DNA of 20,215 bases, taken from JAXHTH01 sp034211115 (GTDB lineage: Bacteria; Planctomycetota; Phycisphaerae; Phycisphaerales; SM1A02). Positions 14,278 to 18,825 of the stretch are shown here, in pieces. Position 1 is the first letter of the stretch, and every line of letters begins with the position of its first letter. The position numbers and the translations under genes are program-made. The notes beneath the pieces are model-generated. The model was not told the DNA's origin. It saw nothing but the letters and a program-made list of their open reading frames with translations, and searched no databases. Location: the NCBI GenBank assembly GCA_034211115.1, contig JAXHTH010000327.1, positions 1-20,215 of the forward strand, written 5' to 3'.

Positions 14278-15036
14278 TCATGTTGGTGTCAGCAGGGCGA
14301 GGTACTCGACGTTGCCTGCGCCGCGCCGACCGCTCTTGCCGCCGGTGATGGGGGAGCGGGTGGAGGCCTGAACGGTCACGCCGAGCTTCGGCATCTCTTC
14401 AAGCACACGATGGAAGATGCGCTCGGCCTCGGCGGGATCGAGGCGGCCGTCGATGAGAAGCGTGCGCTTCTCCTCTTCGCGGAGTTCATAGTGCGGCTTG
14501 ATGAGGGTGATGATGGAGGATGTCGCATCTGATCGAAGCCAGCGCAGGGCGGCGGGGACAGCCCGCCGCTGCGGCGTCCAGCCGAGGTCGATGACGACGA
14601 GATCAACGCCGGAGGGAGTTCTCGGCTTGTCCTTCGCTGCGCGGCGTTCGCCGGTTCGGGATGGCTCGCCCTCACCCCCAGCCCCTCTCCCGGAGGGCGA
14701 GGGGGGCCTCAAGCCCTCTCCCCCCGGGAGAGGGTTTGGGTGAGGGGGGATCTGGGGACGAAGCGTTGGCGGCTCCGCGTGCAGCGCGTTCGTGCGCTCC
14801 ATCACCACCACGCGCCCGTCGGTGCGCAATCTGTAGTCGAGCACGCCGTAGGCGGTGTCGACGGCGTAGACGAGCTTCGCCCCGCGCTGGAGCAGGCAGT
14901 CGGTGAATCCCCCGACGTTGCAGCCGAAATCGGCGCAGACAAGGTCCGTCACATCCAGATCGAACTCGTTGAGCGCATGCTCGAGCTTCCGCCCCGCCCG
15001 GGAGACGAATCGGGATGGCTCCTCCTTCTGTTCCAC
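14278..15036 (-). CDS. TlyA/FtsJ-like rRNA 2'-O-methyltransferase with an in-frame palindrome insertion
   Basis: The 252-residue protein is an FtsJ-fold SAM methyltransferase. The SAM loop is ADFGCNVGGFTDCLLQRGA (35-53) and the acidic ribose contact lies in YAVDTAYG. K17, D150 (VVIDLGW), K180 (LIKPHYE) and E244 (GNVEYLALL) fit the K-D-K-E catalytic tetrad. It resembles TlyA, which methylates 16S/23S rRNA, but lacks the N-terminal S4 domain. Residues about 97-123 (PHPNPLPGGEG, then PSPSGRGAGGEG) are encoded by an 81-nt palindromic repeat inserted between the R-V-V-V-M-E-R-T-N strand and D150. The frame remains open, so the enzyme may still fold with an extra loop. The GTG at 15036 follows a TATGCT hexamer by 6 nt. 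Confidence 0.86.
   Translation of the reverse strand: MEQKEEPSRFVSRAGRKLEHALNEFDLDVTDLVCADFGCNVGGFTDCLLQRGAKLVYAVDTAYGVLDYRLRTDGRVVVMERTNALHAEPPTLRPQIPPHPNPLPGGEGLRPPSPSGRGAGGEGEPSRTGERRAAKDKPRTPSGVDLVVIDLGWTPQRRAVPAALRWLRSDATSSIITLIKPHYELREEEKRTLLIDGRLDPAEAERIFHRVLEEMPKLGVTVQASTRSPITGGKSGRRGAGNVEYLALLTPT
14669..14749. repeat. Palindromic element inserted inside the methyltransferase gene
   Basis: An imperfect inverted repeat runs from CCCTCACCCCCAGCCCCTCT to the matching GGGAGAGGGTTTGGGTGAGG near 14727-14746, with a second GGAGGGCGAGGGGGG/CCCTCTCCCCCC pair inside. Its length, about 81 nt, is a multiple of three. Its translation (L/P/G-rich, PSPLPEGEG-like) is a type I recall from many unrelated GC-rich bacterial proteins, which fits a dispersed element. 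Confidence 0.75.
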
Positions 15037-15042
15037 GCTCGC

Positions 15043-15048
15043 AGCATA
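15043..15048 (-). promoter_or_regulatory. -10 hexamer TATGCT placed for a leaderless start
   Basis: TATGCT on the minus strand, then 6 nt, then the GTG at 15036. The REP-I palindrome begins only 12 nt further upstream, so the normal -35 region is inside the REP. Confidence 0.5.
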
Positions 15049-15054
15049 TCAAAG

Positions 15055-15091
15055 CAACAGCCGCGGGTGGCAACCCGCGGAGACGCCCGAT
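15055..15091 (+). repeat. REP-I copy 2 (right-hand end on the minus strand)
   Basis: CCGCGGGTGGCAACCCGCGG at 15061-15080: an 8-bp stem with a GGCA loop, followed by AGACGCCCGAT. It is the exact inverse complement of the palindrome at 15627-15646. Confidence 0.9.
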
Positions 15092-15103
15092 CAGCCATTC
15101 CTC

Positions 15104-15586
15104 TTACCCCTCGCGTTCCGACCAAGCCAGTCCTCGATGCCGCGGAAGATACTGCGTCATCAGATGCTCGAAGTGCTCGCGGTCCCGCACGCGCCTGCGG
15201 CTTCCCTTGCGCACGAACCAGCGCCGGCCGCGCTCGCCCGTGCGCTTCGCGAGCATCATCCCGAGCAGACGTTTGAACGTATCGTGCACGTGCTTCCATG
15301 AAAGCGCATCGTCCCGCCAGCTCACGATCAGATGAACGTGCGTGGGATCCGTCGCGACCTGGTGCAACCGCCAGTCGCGTCGCTGGCAGATGTCTCGAGC
15401 GCCTTCGACAAGGATTCTCTGCACATCAGGCTCGAAGCGCACAGGCTGAGACCGGGCGTGGCGTTCGTATCGACCGGCCATCTCCGGGTCAGGCGGCAAC
15501 ACACCCTCGTCCCTTCGCACCTAGCCTCGCGGATGGTCCGGACGCCATGATCGGTAGGCGTGGAACGTGAGGAGGTAGACGGGCAT
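15104..15586 (-). pseudogene. RAYT (Y1/HUH transposase) interrupted by an in-frame TAG
   Basis: The family frame starts at the ATG at 15586 with MPVYLLTFHAYRSW and PDHPRG, then meets TAG at 15521-15523 (codon 22), and continues in the same frame to 15104. After the stop come VRRDEGVLPPDPEMAGRYER, the HUH motif HVH (codons 83-85, in DPTHVHLIV) and the likely catalytic tyrosine (codon 146, in HLMTQYLPRHRGL). The stop separates the first beta-strand from the rest of the catalytic fold. A GTG directly after the TAG could restart translation, giving a 138-residue product without that strand. Either the gene is dead or the amber codon is read through or a sequencing error. One base change (TAC/TAT to TAG) explains it. 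Confidence 0.8.
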
Positions 15587-15615
15587 TTCAAGCGTGGATC
15601 GGGGCGTTTGGAGGA

Positions 15616-15653
15616 ATCGGTCATTTCCGCGGGTTGCCACCCGCGGCTATTGC
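15616..15653 (-). repeat. REP-I copy 3 (left-hand end on the minus strand)
   Basis: CCGCGGGTTGCCACCCGCGG at 15627-15646, the exact inverse complement of copy 2, with ATCGG on its inner side. It ends about 7-13 nt before the stop codon of lpxI. Confidence 0.9.
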
Positions 15654-15659
15654 GCTGTA

Positions 15660-16499
15660 TCAACTCACACCCACCAGCGCCACCTTCGCGCGATCCGCCG
15701 CTTCAATGACCTGCGGCCTGTCGATGAGAATCACGCGTCCGGCCCCGACGGCGATGCAGCGGCCGCCGGAGTCGGCCACTTTCTGAACCGTGTCCACGCC
15801 GATCGTCGGCACATCGGCGCGCATGTCGTGATCCGGCCGGCTCGTCTTGAGCAGCGTCCACCCCCGCGCGCGGCACAGCGTCCCGGCCCGCTCGATCAGG
15901 CCGTCCGTGCCTTCGACCGCCTCGACCGCGATCACATCGCGATCGCGCACCGCGATCGACTGGCCGACATCGAGCGCGACGATCTTCTCCAGCAGCGGCC
16001 AGCCGAAGTCGATGTCCGCCTGCGCCTGCGCGGACGGCTCGATCGCCCCCATCGTTCCGGGGGCGGCGAGGTGGTCGGGGATGTACATCGTCGAGTCGAT
16101 GAGGGTGATCCCGCTTGACGCCAGTTCATCGGCGACCGCGGCGAGGAGCGCGGCGTTCCGCCGATCGTGTCGCAGACGACGGTACCAGATGTTCACCGCG
16201 CGCCAATCCGGCATCTGGCGAATGAGGCGCAGGGGATCATGCATGCGGGCCTTCTCGACCCGTCCCACCATCACCGCCTGCTCGACGCCGGCCCGGCGCA
16301 GGATGCGGATCCACCGGCCGATCCGGACGATCCCCGCCCGGCGGAAGATGTCGCACGCCCCCGGCAGGTCGGCATCGAACTGGTCGCGCAGGCCGACGCA
16401 GCAGACGGTCGCGCCCGCGGCCTTCATGCCGCGGGCGACGAGGATGGGCAGCCGACCCTGCCCGGCGATGAGACCGAGATGGACGGGGGTGTCGTGCAT
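15660..16499 (-). CDS. lpxI: UDP-2,3-diacylglucosamine pyrophosphatase LpxI
   Basis: At 279 residues this is a normal-length LpxI (DUF1009 family), the enzyme that cleaves UDP-2,3-diacylglucosamine to lipid X in the lipid A pathway in bacteria that lack LpxH. The N-terminus has the family's LGLIAGQGRLPILVARGMKA, followed by VGRVEKARMHDPLRLIRQ in the first domain. The second domain contains DSTMYIPDHLAAPGTMG, VRDRDVIAVEAVEGTDGLIERAG, and the catalytic-region segment KTSRPDHDMRADVPTIGVDTV. The protein acts at the inner face of the inner membrane. No other raetz-pathway gene adjoins it. The ATG at 16499 lies 12 nt after a TAAACT hexamer. Its stop is within a few bases of the REP-I copy that ends the RAYT unit. 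Confidence 0.95.
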   Translation of the reverse strand: MHDTPVHLGLIAGQGRLPILVARGMKAAGATVCCVGLRDQFDADLPGACDIFRRAGIVRIGRWIRILRRAGVEQAVMVGRVEKARMHDPLRLIRQMPDWRAVNIWYRRLRHDRRNAALLAAVADELASSGITLIDSTMYIPDHLAAPGTMGAIEPSAQAQADIDFGWPLLEKIVALDVGQSIAVRDRDVIAVEAVEGTDGLIERAGTLCRARGWTLLKTSRPDHDMRADVPTIGVDTVQKVADSGGRCIAVGAGRVILIDRPQVIEAADRAKVALVGVS

Positions 16500-16511
16500 C
16501 GCGGTATCGGG

Positions 16512-16517
16512 AGTTTA
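16512..16517 (-). promoter_or_regulatory. -10 hexamer TAAACT before lpxI
   Basis: TAAACT on the minus strand, 12 nt before the ATG at 16499, predicting a leader of about 5 nt. The GAGACGRAGTCAC-family repeat lies immediately upstream. Confidence 0.45.
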
Positions 16518-16519
16518 TC

Positions 16520-16605
16520 GCGATCGGTTGGAAACGCGGGGGGCCGCGGAGGGGGGGAGAGAGACGAAGTCACGAAGAGACGGGGAGACGAAGTGCTCCG
16601 AATCA
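16520..16605 (-). repeat. CGTCTCTTCGTGACTTC repeat upstream of lpxI
   Basis: A 33-nt core at 16561-16593 reads, on the minus strand, CTTCGTCTCC then CCGTCTCTTCGTGACTTC and GTCTC. It matches 17592-17624 at 30 of 33 positions. Similarity continues downstream in both copies (CGCGGCCCCC, then CGCGTTTC and AACC) up to the gene start. Confidence 0.75.
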
Positions 16606-16770
16606 GTCGCCTTCCCGCCTGGGGAGCGGCTGCGAGGCATCGGGCCGCGGAGTGGTCGATTGCCGGCGCAGATGGCAGCTATCGTCAGCCCGGCGACAGA
16701 AACGGACAGGTTTTCCACGCCCCCGGACCCGCGCCCCTCCAAGCCTCCAGACCTCCAGGTCTCCGCGCCT

Positions 16771-16798
16771 CAAGCCTCAAGCCTCAAGCCTCAAGCCT
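16771..16798. repeat. 7-bp tandem repeat (CAAGCCT) x4
   Basis: Four perfect units of CAAGCCT, with a partial unit on either side. The stop codon of the LOG-family gene (TGA, minus strand) is formed by this repeat at 16791-16793. Confidence 0.9.
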
Positions 16799-17384
16799 CT
16801 CCTCTCCCCATCGGCAGGTACCGCTCATCGTCGATGGGCGCGCGGGGATCGGCGCAGACGGCGTCGATGACCGCGACCGGATCGGCGTCGATATGCACGA
16901 GCTGCCGCACGGCCGGCTTGATGAAGCGGTGCTCGATGCCGTGGGCGAGCATGTCCAGCAGGGGATCGAAATAGCCGGCGGTGTTGACGATGCCGATCGG
17001 CTTGGTGTGTTCGCCCACCAGCCGTGCGGCGAGGGCCTCGAAGAACTCCTCGTAGGTCCCCACGCCGCCGGGGAGGATGAGGAACGCCTCGCCGCGTTCG
17101 CCCATCGTCTGCTTGCGCTGCCGCATGGTGTCGACGACGATGAGCTCATCGCATTCGTCCCAGCCCTGTTCCTTGTCGAGGAGGGTCTGGGTGATGACGC
17201 CGACGACGCGCCCGCCGTGGTCCCGGCAGGCGCGTGCGATCTCGACCATGAGCCCGATGCCGCCTCCGCCGTAGACGAGGCTGATGCCGCGCTGGGCCAG
17301 TTCGCGGCCGACGATCACGGCCGGCTCGTGAAACTCCGGATCGAGAAAGGTCGAGGATGAGCAGAAGACGGTGATGGCGTTCAC
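16791..17384 (-). CDS. LOG-family protein (TIGR00730-type nucleotide phosphoribohydrolase-like)
   Basis: The 197-residue protein has a Rossmann-like start (ITVFCSSS), the glycine loop LVYGGGGIGLMVEIA, M87-R-Q-R-K91, and the hallmark P105-G-G-V-G-T-Y-E-E113. These are the substrate-binding and catalytic motifs of LOG proteins, which cleave ribose 5-phosphate from (often cytokinin-like) nucleoside 5'-monophosphates. Bacterial members are frequently annotated lysine decarboxylase in error. Its true substrate here is unknown. It starts with GTG at 17384, 23 nt after a TACACT hexamer. Its last codons and stop run into a 7-bp tandem repeat. It is flanked on both sides by inverted copies of the CGTCTCTTCGTGACTTC repeat. 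Confidence 0.93.
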   Translation of the reverse strand: MNAITVFCSSSTFLDPEFHEPAVIVGRELAQRGISLVYGGGGIGLMVEIARACRDHGGRVVGVITQTLLDKEQGWDECDELIVVDTMRQRKQTMGERGEAFLILPGGVGTYEEFFEALAARLVGEHTKPIGIVNTAGYFDPLLDMLAHGIEHRFIKPAVRQLVHIDADPVAVIDAVCADPRAPIDDERYLPMGRGEA

Positions 17385-17407
17385 GGCCGAACTCCGCGCG
17401 GGCCGGA

Positions 17408-17413
17408 AGTGTA
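17408..17413 (-). promoter_or_regulatory. -10 hexamer TACACT before the LOG gene
   Basis: TACACT on the minus strand, 23 nt before the GTG at 17384, implying a leader of about 15 nt. Confidence 0.5.
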
Positions 17414-17439
17414 GCAGGGGCAGGGAGAGACGGAGGGAG

Positions 17440-17514
17440 GAAGAGACTCAGAGACGGAGTCACCAAGAGATGGAGTAGGGAAGAGACTGAGAGATGGAGT
17501 CACCAAGAGACGAA
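17440..17514 (+). repeat. Two tandem 35-nt units of the GAGACGGAGTCACCAAGAGA repeat
   Basis: Units at 17440-17474 and 17480-17514 agree at 31 of 35 positions, with a 40-nt period. They are in inverse orientation to the copy at 17592-17624 and could pair with it across a spacer of about 80 nt. The stretch 17385-17688 otherwise holds only the LOG promoter and these repeats; I see no gene in it. Confidence 0.75.
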
Positions 17515-17579
17515 ATGGTGGAGGAGGCGGTCGGCGGGGGGATCAGTAGAGCCGGGCCGTCAAACCCAGCAGGGCCTTC

Positions 17580-17672
17580 CGAATCGCACGACTCCGTCTC
17601 TCCGTCTCTTCGTGACTTCATCTCCTCTCTCCTCCCCGCGGCCCCCGGCGGCCCTCCGCGTTTCAAACCCGC
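17580..17672 (+). repeat. CGTCTCTTCGTGACTTC repeat upstream of the glycosyl-phosphate transferase
   Basis: The 33-nt core is 17592-17624, with a GC-rich tail (CGCGGCCCCC, then CGCGTTTC and AAACC) ending about 17 nt before the gene. It is oriented relative to this gene as the 16520-16605 copy is to lpxI. Confidence 0.75.
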
Positions 17673-17684
17673 GAAGACCCTCGT

Positions 17685-17690
17685 TACCAT
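17685..17690 (+). promoter_or_regulatory. Possible -10 hexamer TACCAT
   Basis: TACCAT overlaps the first in-frame ATG (17689) and lies exactly 7 nt before the second (17698). If it is the -10, the transcript would be leaderless and the protein would start at 17698. Confidence 0.3.
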
Positions 17691-18825
17691 GCCCCTCATG
17701 ATCTGGCCCGTGCTCGGACTCGTCCTCGTCGGCTTCCTCATCAGCCTGCCGGTGACGGCCGTCCTCGTCCGGGCGGGGCGGCGGATGAAGACCCTGGACA
17801 CGGCCGGGGCGGCCGGGCACGAGAAGACCGGGCTGCGGGCGGTGCCCAACATCGGCGGGATCGCGATCTATCTCGCCGTCGGCCTTCCGCTCGCCGGCGG
17901 ACTGATTGTCCTCTGGCTCATCGGCGAAGAGACGTGGCGCGCCTGGCTGCCCGCCCTGGCCGAGCATCTGCCGCGGGTGAAGGACTCGACCCCCACGGCG
18001 GTGGCGATGCTCATCTGCCTCACCGCCCTGCACATCATCGGCCTCATCGACGATCGGCGCAGCCTGCCCGCGTGGCCGAAGCTGGTCGTGCAGCTTCTTG
18101 CCGCGGCGGTGATGGCCCTCTGGTTCGAGGTGCGGCTGCTCACGCTGCTGGGCCCGGCGCTGAGCATCATCGTGACGATCCTGTGGATCGTGGTCATCAC
18201 GAACGCGATCAACTTTCTTGACAACATGGACGGCCTGGCGGGGGGCGTGAGCGCGATCGCCGCGGCCCTGTTCATGACCGCGACGATTCTCAATCACCAG
18301 TGGTTCATCGCGGGCACCCTGGCCCTGCTCGTGGGCGGGCTGTGTGCTTTCCTCATCTTCAACTTCCCGCCCGCGAAGATCTTCATGGGCGATGGCGGAT
18401 CGCTCATCATCGGCTTCCTGCTGGCGATCCTGACGGCGCGGACGACATTCTACAGCCCCGGGCAGGACGATTACGCGCTGGGGACGGCGTGGTACGGGCT
18501 GTTCATGCCCATCGTCGTGCTCGCCATCCCGCTGTACGACTTCACGACGGTGACGCTCATCCGCCTCGCGCAGGGGAAGAGCCCGTTCGTGGGGGATCAG
18601 CAGCATTTCTCGCACCGGCTGGTCATGCGTGGCCTGAGTCGGCGGGGGGCGGTGATCGTGATCTGGGGGATGACCGCCGCGACCGGGCTCGGGGGGATCT
18701 CGATGGGAAGACTTCAGCCCTGGCAGGCGGCGCTGGTCGGCGGGCAGGTGGTCCTGCTGCTCATGGTCCTCGCCCTGCTGGAGCACGCCTCACGGCGGAC
18801 GGTGGCGCGGGGGGAGCCGCGATGA
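17689..18825 (+). CDS. WecA/MraY-family polyprenyl-phosphate sugar-1-phosphate transferase
   Basis: The protein has 378 residues from the ATG at 17689, or 375 from 17698. It is a polytopic membrane enzyme with about ten helices and every polyprenyl-phosphate HexNAc-1-P transferase motif. These are GLIDDR (D121-D122), N172-A-I-N-F-L-D178-N-M-D181-G-L-A-G-G, FMGDGGS (D235), and H306-F-S-H-R310 in the last cytoplasmic loop. The family links UDP-sugar phosphates to undecaprenyl phosphate. The H-x-x-H-R form and the O-antigen ligase next door favour a WecA-like role in starting a surface polysaccharide over MraY. Frames open further upstream are encoded by repeats and are not credible. The stop overlaps the next gene (ATGA). 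Confidence 0.93.
   Translation: MPLMIWPVLGLVLVGFLISLPVTAVLVRAGRRMKTLDTAGAAGHEKTGLRAVPNIGGIAIYLAVGLPLAGGLIVLWLIGEETWRAWLPALAEHLPRVKDSTPTAVAMLICLTALHIIGLIDDRRSLPAWPKLVVQLLAAAVMALWFEVRLLTLLGPALSIIVTILWIVVITNAINFLDNMDGLAGGVSAIAAALFMTATILNHQWFIAGTLALLVGGLCAFLIFNFPPAKIFMGDGGSLIIGFLLAILTARTTFYSPGQDDYALGTAWYGLFMPIVVLAIPLYDFTTVTLIRLAQGKSPFVGDQQHFSHRLVMRGLSRRGAVIVIWGMTAATGLGGISMGRLQPWQAALVGGQVVLLLMVLALLEHASRRTVARGEPR

Larger units (their letters stand above)
15055..15653 (-). mobile_element. REP-I flanked RAYT unit
   Basis: A broken RAYT gene lies between two inverted REP-I copies. Each end carries the same 20-bp palindrome with similar flanks (CAG/CTA-type on the outside, A-x-A-x-G-x-CCGAT on the inside), so the whole unit of about 0.6 kb looks like one REP-RAYT insertion between lpxI and the methyltransferase gene. 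Confidence 0.75.

Noticed and set aside
11606..14281. An 891-codon minus-strand frame overlapping gyrA and the small membrane-protein gene
   Set aside because: Proline/arginine-rich shadow with no motifs, out of frame with gyrA and crossing its promoter region.
17494..17688. N-terminal extension of the WecA-type protein
   Set aside because: The extra residues are encoded by the CGTCTCTTCGTGACTTC repeat and lack a membrane helix; starts at 17689 or 17698 precede the first helix.
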